Of a stretch of DNA of 64,000 nucleotides, positions 1 to 10,651 are shown piece after piece. Origin of the DNA: Tepidimonas sediminis (GTDB lineage: Bacteria > Pseudomonadota > Gammaproteobacteria > Burkholderiales > Burkholderiaceae_C); the NCBI RefSeq assembly GCF_007556605.1, contig NZ_VJND01000011.1:1-64000 (forward strand). The letters run 5' to 3'. The notes below the pieces were generated by a model. The model searched no databases, was not told where the DNA came from, and saw only the letters and a program-made list of their open reading frames with translations. The stretch's first letter is position 1; each line of letters opens with the position of its first letter. The position numbers and the translations under genes were made by a program.

Positions 1-237
<237 letters not shown>

Positions 238-301
238 TCATGGGCCGGCGACCGTGCGGTGCCCCGTCTCCTCGGGAGGGCGCTGGCCGCGCGCGCCCAA
301 A

Positions 302-307
302 AGAATA
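302..307 (-). promoter_or_regulatory. Candidate extended -10 of an adk promoter
   Basis: On the minus strand the kdsB–adk spacer carries TGCTATTCT, an extended -10 (TGnTATNNT-like), about 90 bases before the adk ATG. No good -35 is visible. Prediction by eye only; adk might also be read from the kdsB operon. Confidence 0.3.
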
Positions 308-359
308 GCATGCACAGCCCGACACAGGCTTACAGCGCCACCGTACCCCGGGGAGGATG

Positions 360-1142
360 TCAGGCGCCCAGCAGCGCGCGCACGCGCTCCAGGTCTTCGG
401 GTGTGTCGACTCCGGGGCCGGGGGGCTGGTCGGTGACGTGCACCGCGATGCGCTGGCCATGCCAGAGCACGCGCAGCTGCTCCAGGGCCTCGCAGCGCTC
501 CAGCGGCGCCGGCTCCAGGGCCGGGAAACGCCGCAGGAAAGCGGCGCGGTAAGCATACAGCCCGATGTGGCGCAGCGGCGCCGCCCCGGACGGCCGCGCG
601 GCCAGATCCTGCCCGGCGTCGTGCCGCGGGGCATCGCGCCACCACGGGATCGGCGCGCGGCTGAACAGCAGCGCGGTGCCGCGGGCATCCAGCACCACCT
701 TGACGACGTTCGGGTTGAACAGCTCGGCGGCCTCGGTGATCGGGTGCGCGGCGGTGGCGGCGGCACAGTCGGTGCGCCGGTGCAGCAGCGCCGCCACCGC
801 GCGCACGAGCTCGGGGTCGATCAGCGGCTCGTCGCCCTGCACGTTGACGACGATGGCCTGATCCGGCAGGCCGAGCCGCTCGACCGCCTCGGCCAGGCGA
901 TCGCTGCCGCTCGGATGGTCGGCGCGCGTCAGCAGGGCCGGCACGCCGGCGCGCGCGCACACGGCGGCGATCTCGGCGTCGTCGGTGGCCACCGTGCAGC
1001 TGGCCGCGCCGCTGGCGCGCGCGCGCTCGGCCACGCGCACCACCATCGGCAGCCCGCCGAGATCCAGCAGCGGCTTGTCCGGCAGGCGCGTGGAGGCCCG
1101 CCGCGCCGGGATCAGCACGTGAAAGGGCGGTGCGTCGGTCAT
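360..1142 (-). CDS. kdsB: 3-deoxy-manno-octulosonate cytidylyltransferase (CMP-Kdo synthetase)
   Basis: KdsB activates Kdo with CTP to CMP-Kdo for lipopolysaccharide inner-core synthesis in the cytoplasm. The 260-residue product starts [20 protein letters not shown] and carries the family nucleotide-binding motif PARRxSTRLPxKPL near residue 12, the [12 protein letters not shown] segment and the C-terminal [15 protein letters not shown]. Length is normal for the family (about 250). The frame is open well upstream, but the ATG at 1142 overlaps the stop of the preceding Trm112-like gene as ATGA, which fixes the start and implies translational coupling. It is co-directional with lpxK, another lipid A gene. 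Confidence 0.95.
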   Translation of the reverse strand: MTDAPPFHVLIPARRASTRLPDKPLLDLGGLPMVVRVAERARASGAASCTVATDDAEIAAVCARAGVPALLTRADHPSGSDRLAEAVERLGLPDQAIVVNVQGDEPLIDPELVRAVAALLHRRTDCAAATAAHPITEAAELFNPNVVKVVLDARGTALLFSRAPIPWWRDAPRHDAGQDLAARPSGAAPLRHIGLYAYRAAFLRRFPALEPAPLERCEALEQLRVLWHGQRIAVHVTDQPPGPGVDTPEDLERVRALLGA

Positions 1143-1360
1143 CGCGCCTCCGGCGCGGTGGCGGGCCGCGGTGGCGCCAGCCGGTCCAGCTCCTCGTCGT
1201 CGAGCGGGCGCGCCTCGTTTTCCAGCAGCACCGGGATGCCGTCGCGCACCGGATAGGCCAGCCGCGCCCCGCGTGAGACCAGCTCGCCGGTTTCGCGCGC
1301 CAGCACCAGCGGGCCCTTGGTCACCGGGCAGACCAGCAGCTCCAGCAGCTTCGCGTCCAT
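1139..1360 (-). CDS. Trm112 family protein (YcaR-like)
   Basis: A 73-residue protein beginning [20 protein letters not shown] and containing [18 protein letters not shown], the hallmark of the bacterial Trm112/YcaR family found next to lpxK and kdsB in many proteobacteria. Family members are small zinc-ribbon-like proteins; this one keeps only one obvious Cys (CPVTKG), so metal binding is doubtful. Its cellular role is not settled in bacteria. The stop overlaps the kdsB start. An in-frame ATG at 1369 overlaps the lpxK stop as TGATG and would add three residues (MRA); either start is possible. Confidence 0.85.
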   Translation of the reverse strand: MDAKLLELLVCPVTKGPLVLARETGELVSRGARLAYPVRDGIPVLLENEARPLDDEELDRLAPPRPATAPEAR

Positions 1361-1368
1361 GGCGCGCA

Positions 1369-2433
1369 TCATAGCGCGGTGCCGCGCTCGGGCGCCCGCG
1401 CGTCCAGCCAGGCATCCAGCGCCGCCGTGAAGGCGGGCGGCAGCGCCAGCGTCAGCGGCACCGCCCACACGCGCACGCCCTCCGGCAGCGGTGTGCCGCG
1501 CAGCTTGACCGCGTCCTTTTCGGTGCAGAGCCAGTCACGCGGGCCGCCAGCCCGGGCGGCGGCCTGCAGGACCTGCCGCAGCTCGGCGGCCGGGGCGTGG
1601 TCGCGCAGCGGGCGTGCGGCCGCCAGCGGCACGCCGGCGGCGCGCAGCGCATCGAAGAACGCCTGCGGCCGCGCGATGCCGGCCAGCGCCCCCGGCGCCG
1701 GATACCGCCCGCTGGCCCACTCGGTCAGGGGCCGGCGCTCGCGGCCGTCGTCGGCCCAGTCGGCCAGCTGGCGCCGGGCGCTGAACTCGGGATACGGGTG
1801 GGCCGCCGGCGGCCGGCCCGGCGGCTCGGTGCGCAGCACCCACACCGTCGGCGCCGGCGTACGCCGCAGCGGCCAAGGCTCGCGCAGCGGCCCGGCCGGC
1901 AGCAGCCAGCCGTTGCCGACGTCGCGCGCGTCGAACAGCACCAGCGCCAGGTCCGCTGCGAGCGCCCAGTGCTGCAGGCCATCGTCGCTGACGACGATGT
2001 CCACCCGCGGATGGCGCTGCAGCAGGGCGCGCACGGCGCAGGGGCGATTCGGCGCCACCGCCACGGGCGCGCCGGTGGCCTGGGCCACCAGCACCGGCTC
2101 GTCGCCGCAGCGCGCCGGATCCGGGTCGTCGGCCACCAGGTGTGGCGCCGCCGCGTCGCCGCCATGGCCGCGCGCCACCACGCCCGGCGTGCGGCCGCGC
2201 GCGCGCAGGTGGTGCACCAGCGCGATGGTGGTCGGGGTCTTGCCCGCGCCGCCGGCGACGACGTTGCCGACCACCACCACCGGCACCGGTGCCCGCCATG
2301 GCCGCCACAGCCCTGCCGCCCACAGCATGCGGCGCAGCCCCAGCGCCGCGCCCATCAGCGCGTGCGCCGGCCACAGCGTGCGCGCGGCCGCGCCGCGCCG
2401 CGCCCACACACGCTGCCAGTCGAGGTCCGGCAT
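1369..2433 (-). CDS. lpxK: Tetraacyldisaccharide 4'-kinase
   Basis: LpxK phosphorylates the 4' position of the lipid A disaccharide at the inner face of the cytoplasmic membrane. The 354-residue product has the unusual family P-loop [18 protein letters not shown] near residue 55, the DDGLQHW segment near residue 145 and the [13 protein letters not shown] and CTEKDAVKL motifs toward the C-terminus. A hydrophobic N-terminal helix (residues about 20–45) is consistent with the membrane anchor. Start ATG overlaps the exbD stop as TGATG, so exbB–exbD–lpxK–Trm112–kdsB read as one coupled operon. Confidence 0.95.
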   Translation of the reverse strand: MPDLDWQRVWARRGAAARTLWPAHALMGAALGLRRMLWAAGLWRPWRAPVPVVVVGNVVAGGAGKTPTTIALVHHLRARGRTPGVVARGHGGDAAAPHLVADDPDPARCGDEPVLVAQATGAPVAVAPNRPCAVRALLQRHPRVDIVVSDDGLQHWALAADLALVLFDARDVGNGWLLPAGPLREPWPLRRTPAPTVWVLRTEPPGRPPAAHPYPEFSARRQLADWADDGRERRPLTEWASGRYPAPGALAGIARPQAFFDALRAAGVPLAAARPLRDHAPAAELRQVLQAAARAGGPRDWLCTEKDAVKLRGTPLPEGVRVWAVPLTLALPPAFTAALDAWLDARAPERGTAL

Positions 2434-2855
2434 CACGGCGTGCCGCCGCTGCGCTGCGTGGCGAAGGTGATCTGCACCAGGCCGGCCTGGCGCGCCGCGT
2501 CCAGCACGTCGATGACCGACTGGTGCGTGGCGGCGGCGTCGGCCTGGATCACGAGCAGCGCATCGGGGCGGCCCTGCGCGGCCGCGCGCAGGGCCTGCGC
2601 CAGTGCCGCCACCCCGCGCTGCTCCAGCACCTGCGTCTCCACGGCCACCCGTCCGTCGGCCGCCACCGCGACGACGATCTCCGCCGGCCGCCGCGGCGGT
2701 GCCTCGGCCTCGGCGTGCGGCAGCGCCACCTGCAGCGCCGTGGCCTGGCTGAACGTCGTCGTCAGCATCAGGAAGATCAGGATCACCAGCAGCACGTCGA
2801 TGAACGGGATCAGGTTGATCTCCGGTTCGTCGCGCTGGCCGTGGCGGAAGTCCAT
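2433..2855 (-). CDS. exbD: Biopolymer transport protein ExbD/TolR family
   Basis: The 140-residue product begins MDFRHGQRDEPEINLIPFID, followed by one transmembrane helix (VLLVILIFLMLTTTF) with the conserved membrane Asp in PFIDVLLV, then a periplasmic domain. This is the ExbD/TolR family, which with ExbB/TolQ converts proton-motive force into work at the cell envelope. It lies 23 bases after exbB and overlaps lpxK. Because tolB–pal–cpoB sit elsewhere in the window without tolQRA, either a TonB-linked (ExbD) or a Tol-like role is possible; the lpxK neighbourhood is typical of genes called ExbD in this group. Confidence 0.88.
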   Translation of the reverse strand: MDFRHGQRDEPEINLIPFIDVLLVILIFLMLTTTFSQATALQVALPHAEAEAPPRRPAEIVVAVAADGRVAVETQVLEQRGVAALAQALRAAAQGRPDALLVIQADAAATHQSVIDVLDAARQAGLVQITFATQRSGGTP

Positions 2856-2878
2856 CGTCGCCTTCTTTCGCCGGGCCG

Positions 2879-3526
2879 TCAGCCGCGCAGCCGCAGCAGA
2901 TGGTGCGCGAAGCGCTCCGCCGCCACTTCCATCTCCAGCAGCAGCGCATCGGCGCGGGCGCGGTAAACGCGCCAGAAGATCAGCGCCGGCACCGCGATGA
3001 TGAGGCCGAACGCGGTGTTGTAGAGCGCCACCGAAATGCCGTGCGCCAGCTGCGCCGGGTTGCCGCCGCCGGGCAGCAGTCCGCCCGGGCCGGCCTGGGA
3101 GCCGAAGATCTCGATCATGCCGATGACCGTACCCAGCAGCCCCAGCAGGGGCGCGGCCGAGGCCACCGTGGCCAGTGCGCCAAGGTAGCGCTGCAGCCGC
3201 GCCGCGGCCAGCCGCCCGGCCGATTCCAGCGCCGCGCGCAGCTCGGCCTCGGTGGCGCGCGGGTTGGCCTGCAGCGTGGCCAGGCCCGCCGCCAGCACCG
3301 CACCCAGCAGCGAATGCTCGGCCAGCTGCTGCAGCACCGCCGGGGCGGGCACGCCGTGGCGCGACGCCTCGATGGCCTCGTCCACCAGCCCGTCCGGGGC
3401 GACGCGACCGCGCCGCAGGCTCCAGGCGCGCTCCAGGATCAGTGCCAGTCCGACCACGGAGCAGGCGATCAGGGTCCAGATCGGCCAGCCGGCGGCCTGT
3501 ATGATCGACAGCAACCCAACCTCCAC
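2879..3526 (-). CDS. exbB: MotA/TolQ/ExbB proton channel family protein
   Basis: A 215-residue membrane protein with three predicted transmembrane helices: residues about 13–30 (PIWTLIACSVVGLALILE), about 118–140 (ATVASAAPLLGLLGTVIGMI) and about 165–187 (VALYNTAFGLIIAVPALIFW). The LLGLLGTVIGMIEIF and TAFGLIIAVPALI segments are the family signatures. It forms the proton channel with the ExbD gene just downstream. The start is GTG at 3526, because the ATG-looking triplet upstream is out of frame. Divergent from xseA with about 80 bases between them. Confidence 0.88.
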   Translation of the reverse strand: MEVGLLSIIQAAGWPIWTLIACSVVGLALILERAWSLRRGRVAPDGLVDEAIEASRHGVPAPAVLQQLAEHSLLGAVLAAGLATLQANPRATEAELRAALESAGRLAAARLQRYLGALATVASAAPLLGLLGTVIGMIEIFGSQAGPGGLLPGGGNPAQLAHGISVALYNTAFGLIIAVPALIFWRVYRARADALLLEMEVAAERFAHHLLRLRG

Positions 3527-3607
3527 GGTGATGTCTCGTGGCGCGCATTATGGCCCAGCGGCCCGGTGCCACACGCGGCGTCGCCATCCCGCCAAGTGCC
3601 GTCGTTC

Positions 3608-4999
3608 ATGACGCCGTCGCCGTCGTCCGCCGCCGTCAGCCCCGCCGAGCCCGCCGCATGGCGCGTGGGGGCGCTGGTGGCCGCCGTGGCCGATGCGTTG
3701 CGGGCACGCTTCAACCCGGTGCGCGTCGTCGGCGAGGTGGCCGGCTGCAGCCGCGCCGCCAGCGGCCACGTCTACTTCGCGCTCAAGGACGAGGACGGTC
3801 AGCTGCGCTGCGCGATGTTCCGCCGCGCCGTCGAGGCCGCTGGCGGCGCCCTGCTGCGCGACGGCGCGCGCGTGGAGCTGGAGGGGCGGTTGGACGTGTA
3901 CGCGCCGCGCGGCGACCTGCAGCTGATCGTGGAGCGCGTGCGGCCGGCCGGGCAGGGCACCCTGTACGAGCAGTTCCTGCGCCTGAAGGAGGCGCTGGCG
4001 GCCGAAGGGCTGTTCGACGCCGCGCGCAAGCGGCCGCTGCCGCCCTTTCCGGCCAGCCTGGGCGTGGTCACCTCACCCGATGCGGCGGCGCTGCGCGACG
4101 TGGCCACGACGCTGAGGCGCCGCGTGCCACACCTGCCGGTGCGCCTGTATCCGTCGGCGGTGCAGGGCAGCGACGCGCCGGCCCAGCTGTGCGCGGCGCT
4201 GCGCCGGGCCTACCGCGACTTCGAGACGACCGGGGCGCCGCAGGTGCTGCTGCTGGTGCGCGGCGGCGGTTCGCTGGAGGACCTGTGGGCCTTCAACGAC
4301 GCCACGCTGGTGCGGACCATCGCGCAGGCGCCGATGCCGGTGATCTGCGGGGTCGGACACGAGACCGACTTCACGCTGGCGGATTTCGTCGCCGACCTGC
4401 GCGCCCCCACGCCGACGGCCGCCGCCGAGCTGTGCGCGCCGGCGCGCGTCGACCTGCTGGCCGAGCTGGCGCTGTGCCAGCGCCGCCTGCGCGAGGCGGC
4501 CTGGCGCCGGCTGGACGAGCGCGCGCAGCGGCTGGACCGGATGGTCCAGCGGCTGGGCCGGCCGTCGCAGCGCGTGGCCCGGCAGCAGCAGGTCCTGCAG
4601 GCGCTGCAGCATCGCCTGCGCCATGCGCTGGCGCTGGCGCTGCAGCATCAGCGCCAGCGCACCGAGGCGTGCGCCCAGCGCGCCGGGCCGCTGCTGCTGG
4701 CGGCGCTGCGGCAGCGGCGGCTGGCGCTGCTGGGCCTGGCCGGACGGCTGCCGCGCGCCGTGGCGCTGGCGCTGCAGCGCGAGCAGGCGCGCCTGCAGCG
4801 GGCGCAGGCCCAGGTGGCGCTGCTGGATCCGCAGCGCGTGCTGGAGCGCGGCTACGCGCTCGTCACCGATGCCGCCGGCCACGTGGTGACCGAGGCCGCG
4901 GCGCTGCGCCCCGGGCAGGCGCTGCACGTGCGCGTGGCGCGCGGCGCGTTCGAGGCCGCGGTCACGCGTCCGGGGTCGCCCGGCGCCGGGCGACGCTGA
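3608..4999 (+). CDS. xseA: Exodeoxyribonuclease VII large subunit
   Basis: The large subunit of exonuclease VII, which degrades single-stranded DNA from both ends with the small subunit XseB (not in the window). The 463-residue protein has the N-terminal OB fold (about residues 30–110, with VRVVGEVAGCSRAASGHVYF), the catalytic core with GVVTSPDAAALRDV and VRGGGSLEDLWAFND near residue 216, then GHETDFTLADFVADLRAPTP, and a long Leu/Gln/Arg-rich coiled coil (about 290–410). Length matches the family (about 450). The start is the ATG followed by a Ser/Pro-rich leader; a later start is conceivable because these first 15 residues are not conserved. Confidence 0.95.
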   Translation: MTPSPSSAAVSPAEPAAWRVGALVAAVADALRARFNPVRVVGEVAGCSRAASGHVYFALKDEDGQLRCAMFRRAVEAAGGALLRDGARVELEGRLDVYAPRGDLQLIVERVRPAGQGTLYEQFLRLKEALAAEGLFDAARKRPLPPFPASLGVVTSPDAAALRDVATTLRRRVPHLPVRLYPSAVQGSDAPAQLCAALRRAYRDFETTGAPQVLLLVRGGGSLEDLWAFNDATLVRTIAQAPMPVICGVGHETDFTLADFVADLRAPTPTAAAELCAPARVDLLAELALCQRRLREAAWRRLDERAQRLDRMVQRLGRPSQRVARQQQVLQALQHRLRHALALALQHQRQRTEACAQRAGPLLLAALRQRRLALLGLAGRLPRAVALALQREQARLQRAQAQVALLDPQRVLERGYALVTDAAGHVVTEAAALRPGQALHVRVARGAFEAAVTRPGSPGAGRR

Positions 5000-5009
5000 G
5001 CCGCGTCAA

Positions 5010-5034
5010 CCCCGCCGCCGCAAGGGAGGCGGGG
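5010..5034 (+). terminator. Inverted repeat after xseA, possible terminator
   Basis: CCCCGCC at 5010–5016 and GGCGGGG at 5028–5034 can form a 7-bp stem ten bases past the xseA stop, followed only by CTTGCC, so there is no proper T-run. The element immediately precedes TACAAT (5041–5046), a possible -10 for sodB. Termination is plausible but weakly supported. Confidence 0.35.
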
Positions 5035-5101
5035 CTTGCCTACAATGCGGCGCGTCGTCCTTGACATCATCCGTCACGACCCCCTGAACGAGGAACCCAC
5101 C

Positions 5102-5692
5102 ATGGAACACGTCCTGCCTCCGCTGCCCTTCGCGATCGACGCCCTGGAGCCGTACTACTCCAGGGAGACGCTCGAGTACCACCACGGCAAGCACCACCAG
5201 GCTTACGTGACCAACCTCAACAATCTGCAAAAGGGCACCGAGTACGAGTCGATGGCGCTGGAGGACATCGTCCGCAAGGCGCCCAACCCCGGCCCGATCT
5301 ACAACAACGCCGCGCAGGTCTGGAATCACACCTTCTTCTGGAACTGCATGAAGCCGGGCGGCGGCGGTGAACCGACCGGCGCGCTGGCCGAGGCCATCAA
5401 GGCCAAGTGGGGCAGCTACGCCGCCTTCCGCGAGGCCTTCGTCAAGAGCGCGGTCGGCAACTTCGGCTCCGGCTGGACCTGGCTGGTCAAGAAGCCCGAC
5501 GGCAGCGTCGACATCGTCAATACCGGCGCCGCCGGCACGCCGCTGACCACCGCCGACAAGGCGCTGCTGACGGTGGACGTGTGGGAGCACGCCTACTACA
5601 TCGACTACCGCAACCTGCGCCAGAAGTTCGTCGAGACCTTCCTCGACAAGCTGGTCAACTGGGAATTCGCGCAGGCCAACTACGTCGCCTGA
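5102..5692 (+). CDS. sodB: Superoxide dismutase [Fe]
   Basis: Converts superoxide to oxygen and hydrogen peroxide in the cytoplasm. The 196-residue product carries the metal ligands of Fe/Mn-SODs: His in the LEYHHGKHHQAYV segment near residue 27, His in QVWNHTFFW near residue 74, and Asp and His in DVWEHAYYIDY near residues 159 and 163. The Gln in NNAAQVWNHTFFW is the position typical of the iron enzyme, so Fe is the likely metal. GAGGAA six bases before ATG 5102 is a strong ribosome-binding site and decides the start over an upstream in-frame ATG. Monocistronic; a candidate -10 TACAAT lies at 5041–5046. Confidence 0.97.
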   Translation: MEHVLPPLPFAIDALEPYYSRETLEYHHGKHHQAYVTNLNNLQKGTEYESMALEDIVRKAPNPGPIYNNAAQVWNHTFFWNCMKPGGGGEPTGALAEAIKAKWGSYAAFREAFVKSAVGNFGSGWTWLVKKPDGSVDIVNTGAAGTPLTTADKALLTVDVWEHAYYIDYRNLRQKFVETFLDKLVNWEFAQANYVA

Positions 5693-5707
5693 CGGCGCGA
5701 CACCCCG

Positions 5708-5727
5708 GCCCCGCGCGCACGCGGGGC
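5708..5727. terminator. Strong hairpin between convergent sodB and DUF192 gene
   Basis: GCCCCGCG-CGCA-CGCGGGGC forms a perfect 8-bp stem with a 4-base loop 15 bases past the sodB stop. An alternative longer pairing joins GGGGCGGG (5723–5730) to CCCGCCCC (5757–5764), followed by TTCG. No U-run, so factor-independent termination is uncertain, but the position between convergent genes fits a bidirectional terminator. Confidence 0.45.
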
Positions 5728-5793
5728 GGGTCTCCGGGAGGTGGGCGCCTTGGCCGCCCGCCCCTTCGTCGGCGCCCGGGCGGCCGCCGGGCG

Positions 5794-6300
5794 TCAGCGC
5801 CCGCCGAACGGGCCGCCCGCCAGCCGGAAGCCCGGCCCGATGCCGCGCCGCGCGAACCAGCCGCGCGTCATCTCCAGCACGTAGCGCACCGGCTCGGCCG
5901 AGCAGTGACCGGTCTCGTCCAGCGGCCGCATGTCGGCCAGGTTGACGATGCGGCCGTCCTCGGCGATGAAGGCCGCCGTCAGCGGCACGAAAGTGTTGCG
6001 CATCCAGAAGCACTGCACCGCCGGCGCCTCGAACACGAACAGCATCCCCTCGTTGGGCGCCAGCTCGCGGCGCCACATCAGGCCCAGCGCGCGCTGCGCG
6101 TGGGTGGCGGCCACCTGGGCGTCGATCAGGTGCAGACCGGCGCGCAGCGTCACGCGCGGCAGGTCGAGCTGCGGCCGTCCCGGCGGCTCGGCGGCGGGCT
6201 GGGCGCGGCCGGCGCCGGCCAGCGCCAGCAGGGCCGCCAGCGCGGCCAGCCTGCGCCGGCGCGCCGCGCGCGCGGGGGAGGGATCGGTGCGATGCGCCAT
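5794..6300 (-). CDS. DUF192 family secreted protein
   Basis: A 168-residue protein with an N-terminal signal peptide: Arg-rich start (RAARRRR), hydrophobic core [14 protein letters not shown] and likely cleavage after GRA. The mature part has the DUF192 signature: LRRxL-type [21 protein letters not shown], the [16 protein letters not shown] segment, and the C-terminal [17 protein letters not shown]. The family is widespread, usually exported, and of unproven function. Start is the ATG at 6300; the frame runs further upstream without homology. It is divergent from icd (106 bases) and convergent with sodB. Confidence 0.87.
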   Translation of the reverse strand: MAHRTDPSPARAARRRRLAALAALLALAGAGRAQPAAEPPGRPQLDLPRVTLRAGLHLIDAQVAATHAQRALGLMWRRELAPNEGMLFVFEAPAVQCFWMRNTFVPLTAAFIAEDGRIVNLADMRPLDETGHCSAEPVRYVLEMTRGWFARRGIGPGFRLAGGPFGGR

Positions 6301-6333
6301 GGCTCGTGTCAGGTTCGTAACGGTTTTGTCGCT

Positions 6334-6339
6334 AGAATT
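6334..6339 (+). promoter_or_regulatory. Candidate -10 of the icd promoter
   Basis: TAGAAT stands 67 bases before the icd ATG inside the only A+T-richer patch of the spacer (TTTTGTCGCTAGAATTTTG). No convincing -35 is visible. Prediction only. Confidence 0.3.
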
Positions 6340-6406
6340 TTGCCCGTCGGCCGCCTCCGCCACGAGCGCGGGGCCGTGCCGCTCACCACCCACGGAGACG
6401 TCCCCC

Positions 6407-7660
<1,254 letters not shown>

Positions 7661-7714
7661 GCGCCGTGCGGCGGGGCGCCGGCAGCGCCGGCCCCCGCGA
7701 CGCCGCGTTGGTGC

Positions 7715-7750
7715 GGGCCGCCTCGCCAGCCGGGGCGGCCCGCGCCTTTT
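7715..7750 (+). terminator. Rho-independent terminator after icd
   Basis: GGGCCGCC (7715–7722) and GGCGGCCC (7734–7741) form an 8-bp stem with an 11-base loop; GCGCC then TTTT (7747–7750) follows. Placed 54 bases after the icd stop and before clpS. Confidence 0.6.
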
Positions 7751-7813
7751 GCGCCGCCGCCACGGCCGACCCCGTCTGCTGAAGGGCGCGGCGATTTGTT
7801 GCAGAATGCGCGC

Positions 7814-8164
7814 ATGGCCACGACTCCGAAGCAACCCGATCTCACCCCGCAGCTGCCGGGTGGCGATGCGGCGGTGGTGGTGGAACGGCGCCGCCAGCGC
7901 GTGCCGCCGCCGCGGCTGTACCAGGTGGTGCTGCTCAACGACGACTTCACCCCGATGGAGTTCGTCGTGCGCGTGCTGCAGGAGTTCTTCCACAAGGACC
8001 GCGAGACCGCCACGCAGATCATGCTGCGCGTGCACGTGCACGGGCGCGGGGTCTGCGGGGTCTACACCCGCGACGTGGCCACCACCAAGGTCGAGCAGGT
8101 GACGCAGGCGGCGCGCGCCGCCGGCCATCCGCTGCAGTGCATCGCGGAGCCGGTTGAATCATGA
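7814..8164 (+). CDS. clpS: ATP-dependent Clp protease adaptor ClpS
   Basis: ClpS delivers N-degron substrates to the ClpAP protease. The 116-residue product has the core [17 protein letters not shown] (residues about 36–52), which contains the NDD motif at the N-degron pocket, and [24 protein letters not shown]. The N-terminal 30 residues are a flexible tail rich in Pro and Arg. It precedes clpA with about 90 bases between, the classic order. No Shine-Dalgarno is visible before ATG 7814, and a TTG 18 bases upstream is in frame, so the message may have a very short leader. Confidence 0.95.
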   Translation: MATTPKQPDLTPQLPGGDAAVVVERRRQRVPPPRLYQVVLLNDDFTPMEFVVRVLQEFFHKDRETATQIMLRVHVHGRGVCGVYTRDVATTKVEQVTQAARAAGHPLQCIAEPVES

Positions 8165-8178
8165 GCGCGCGGCCCCAT
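8153..8178 (+). promoter_or_regulatory. clpA: Candidate sigma-32 (heat-shock) promoter for clpA
   Basis: GTTGAAT (8153–8159) and CCCCATGT (8171–8178), separated by 11 bases, resemble the sigma-32 consensus CTTGAAA-N11–16-CCCCATnT. The -35 part lies in the last codons of clpS, and clpA starts 77 bases downstream. One mismatch at each end of the -35 and a short spacer make this moderate evidence. Confidence 0.4.
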
Positions 8179-8255
8179 GTTGTAAGCTCGAATCGCGGCG
8201 GCATCGCCCCGGCAGGCAGCGGCCGCGCCAGCATCGTCAGTGAAGGAAGTGCCCC

Positions 8256-10598
8256 ATGATCGCCCAGGAACTTGAAGTCAGCCTCCACATGGCCTTCGTC
8301 GAGGCGCGGCAGCAGCGGCACGAGTTCATCACCGTCGAACACCTGCTGCTGGCGCTGCTGGACAACCCCAGCGCCGCCGAGGTGCTGCGCGCCTGCAACG
8401 CCAACATCGAGGAGCTGCGCAAGCAGCTGACCACCTTCATCAAGGACAACACGCCCACCGTGGCCGGCACCGACGAGGTCGACACGCAGCCGACGCTGGG
8501 CTTCCAGCGCGTCATCCAGCGCGCCATCATGCACGTGCAGTCCACCGGCAACGGCAAGAAGGAGGTCACCGGCGCCAACGTGCTGGTGGCCATCTTCGGC
8601 GAGAAGGACTCGCACGCGGTCTATTACCTGCACCAGCAGGGCATCACCCGGCTGGACGTGGTCAACTACATCGCGCACGGCATCCGCAAGGGCGACCAGC
8701 CCGAGCCGGCCAAGGCCAGCGACGGCGCGGCCGAGCAGGAGGAGGGCGGTGCGGGCGAGGCGCGCGGCAACGAGAAGGCCTCGGTGCTGGAACAGTTCAC
8801 GCAGAACCTCAACCAGGCCGCGCGCGAGGGCCGCATCGACCCGCTGATCGGCCGCGAGGCCGAGGTCGAGCGCGTCATCCAGGTGCTGTGCCGCCGGCGC
8901 AAGAACAACCCGCTGCTGGTCGGCGAGGCCGGCGTCGGCAAGACCGCCATCGCCGAAGGGCTGGCCTGGCGCATCGTGCAGAAGGAGGTGCCCGAGGTGC
9001 TGGCGGAGGCCACCGTCTACGCGCTGGACATGGGCGCGCTGCTGGCCGGCACCAAGTACCGCGGCGACTTCGAGCAGCGCCTGAAGGGCGTGCTCAAGGC
9101 CCTGAAGGACAAGCCCAACGCGATCCTCTTCATCGATGAGATCCACACGCTGATCGGGGCGGGGGCGGCCTCGGGTGGCACGCTGGATGCGTCCAACCTG
9201 CTCAAGCCCGCGCTGTCCAGCGGCCAGCTCAAGTGCATTGGCGCCACCACGTTCACCGAGTACCGCGGCATCTTCGAGAAGGACGCGGCGCTGTCGCGGC
9301 GCTTCCAGAAGATCGACGTCGTCGAGCCCACCGTGGAGCAGACGGTGGAGATCCTCAAGGGCCTGAAGTCGCGCTTCGAGGCGCACCACGGCGTCAAGTA
9401 CGCCACCGCCGCGCTGCAGGCCGCCGCCGAGCTGTCGGCCAAGTACATCAACGACCGCCACCTGCCCGACAAGGCCATCGACGTCATCGACGAGGCCGGC
9501 GCGGCGCAGCGCGTGGCGCCGCCGTCCAAGCGCAAGAAGACCATCGGCAAGGCCGAGATCGAGGAGATCGTGGCCAAGATCGCGCGCATTCCGCCGGCCA
9601 GCGTCTCCAGCGACGACCGCAGCAAGCTGCAGAACCTGGAGCGCGACCTCAAGGCCGTCGTGTTCGGTCAGGACAAGGCGCTGGAGGTGCTGGCCTCGGC
9701 GGTCAAGATGGCGCGCTCGGGCCTGGGCAAGCCGGACAAGCCGATCGGCGCGTTCCTCTTCAGCGGCCCCACCGGCGTGGGCAAGACCGAGGCGGCGCGC
9801 CAGCTCGCCTACATCCTCGGCATCGAGCTGGTGCGCTTCGACATGTCGGAGTACATGGAGCGCCACGCGGTCAGCCGCCTGATCGGCGCGCCGCCGGGCT
9901 ACGTCGGCTTCGACCAGGGCGGTCTGCTGACGGAAGCCATCACCAAGAAGCCGCACTGCGTGCTGCTGCTCGACGAGATCGAGAAGGCGCACCCGGACAT
10001 CTTCAACGTGCTGCTGCAGGTGATGGACCACGGCACGCTGACCGACAACAACGGGCGCAAGGCCGACTTCCGCAACGTCATCATCATCATGACGACCAAC
10101 GCCGGCGCCGAGACGATGCAGAAGTCCACCATCGGCTTCACGACGCAGCGCCAGGCCGGCGACGAGATGGCCGACATCAAGCGCCTGTTCACGCCGGAGT
10201 TCCGCAACCGGCTCGATGCCATCGTCAGCTTCAAGCCGCTGGATGAGCAGGTCATCCTGCGCGTGGTCGACAAGTTCCTGCTGCAGCTGGAGCAGCAGCT
10301 GGCCGAGAAGAAGGTCGAGGTCACCTTCACCGACGCGCTGCGCCGTTACCTGGCCAAGAAGGGCTTCGATCCGCTGATGGGGGCGCGGCCGATGCAGCGC
10401 CTGATCCAGGACACGATCCGGCGCGCGCTCGCCGACGAGCTGCTGTTCGGCCGGCTGGTCGACGGCGGGCGCCTGACGGTGGACGTCGATACGCCGGAGG
10501 GCGGCGGCGAGCCGCAGGTCAAGCTCGACATCCAGCCGCTGCCGAAGAAGGACCGCAGGGCCGAACCGGCCGAGCCGGAGGAGGCTACCGCCGACTGA
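8256..10598 (+). CDS. clpA: ATP-dependent Clp protease ATP-binding subunit ClpA
   Basis: AAA+ unfoldase that feeds substrates into ClpP. The 780-residue product has the N-terminal Clp-N repeats (about 1–145), a first AAA+ module with Walker [10 protein letters not shown] near residue 226 and Walker [15 protein letters not shown], and a second with GPTGVGKTE near residue 505, [14 protein letters not shown], and the ClpP-binding region beyond. An acidic linker ([15 protein letters not shown]) separates the N-domain. E. coli ClpA is 758 residues. AAGGAAG precedes the ATG. It lies downstream of clpS, its adaptor. Confidence 0.97.
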   Translation: MIAQELEVSLHMAFVEARQQRHEFITVEHLLLALLDNPSAAEVLRACNANIEELRKQLTTFIKDNTPTVAGTDEVDTQPTLGFQRVIQRAIMHVQSTGNGKKEVTGANVLVAIFGEKDSHAVYYLHQQGITRLDVVNYIAHGIRKGDQPEPAKASDGAAEQEEGGAGEARGNEKASVLEQFTQNLNQAAREGRIDPLIGREAEVERVIQVLCRRRKNNPLLVGEAGVGKTAIAEGLAWRIVQKEVPEVLAEATVYALDMGALLAGTKYRGDFEQRLKGVLKALKDKPNAILFIDEIHTLIGAGAASGGTLDASNLLKPALSSGQLKCIGATTFTEYRGIFEKDAALSRRFQKIDVVEPTVEQTVEILKGLKSRFEAHHGVKYATAALQAAAELSAKYINDRHLPDKAIDVIDEAGAAQRVAPPSKRKKTIGKAEIEEIVAKIARIPPASVSSDDRSKLQNLERDLKAVVFGQDKALEVLASAVKMARSGLGKPDKPIGAFLFSGPTGVGKTEAARQLAYILGIELVRFDMSEYMERHAVSRLIGAPPGYVGFDQGGLLTEAITKKPHCVLLLDEIEKAHPDIFNVLLQVMDHGTLTDNNGRKADFRNVIIIMTTNAGAETMQKSTIGFTTQRQAGDEMADIKRLFTPEFRNRLDAIVSFKPLDEQVILRVVDKFLLQLEQQLAEKKVEVTFTDALRRYLAKKGFDPLMGARPMQRLIQDTIRRALADELLFGRLVDGGRLTVDVDTPEGGGEPQVKLDIQPLPKKDRRAEPAEPEEATAD

Positions 10599-10607
10599 AG
10601 CGCGCCG

Positions 10608-10644
10608 CCGGCTGCGCCCCGGTGGCGCAAGGGTGCGGAGCCGG
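10608..10644. terminator. Nested hairpin between convergent clpA and ogt-like gene
   Basis: CCGGCT (10608–10613) pairs with AGCCGG (10639–10644) around an inner stem GCGCC/GGCGC (10614–10618 with 10624–10628). It fills the convergent gap; there is no T-run, so its role as terminator is uncertain. Confidence 0.3.
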
Positions 10645-10651
10645 TGGCGAG

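Noticed and set aside
5061-5066. TTGACA upstream of sodB as a -35
   Set aside because: At the right distance downstream lies the ribosome-binding site, not a -10; the TACAAT at 5041–5046 is upstream of it.
8019-10031. 670-residue minus-strand open frame opposite clpA
   Set aside because: Shadow of clpA; no recognisable protein features.
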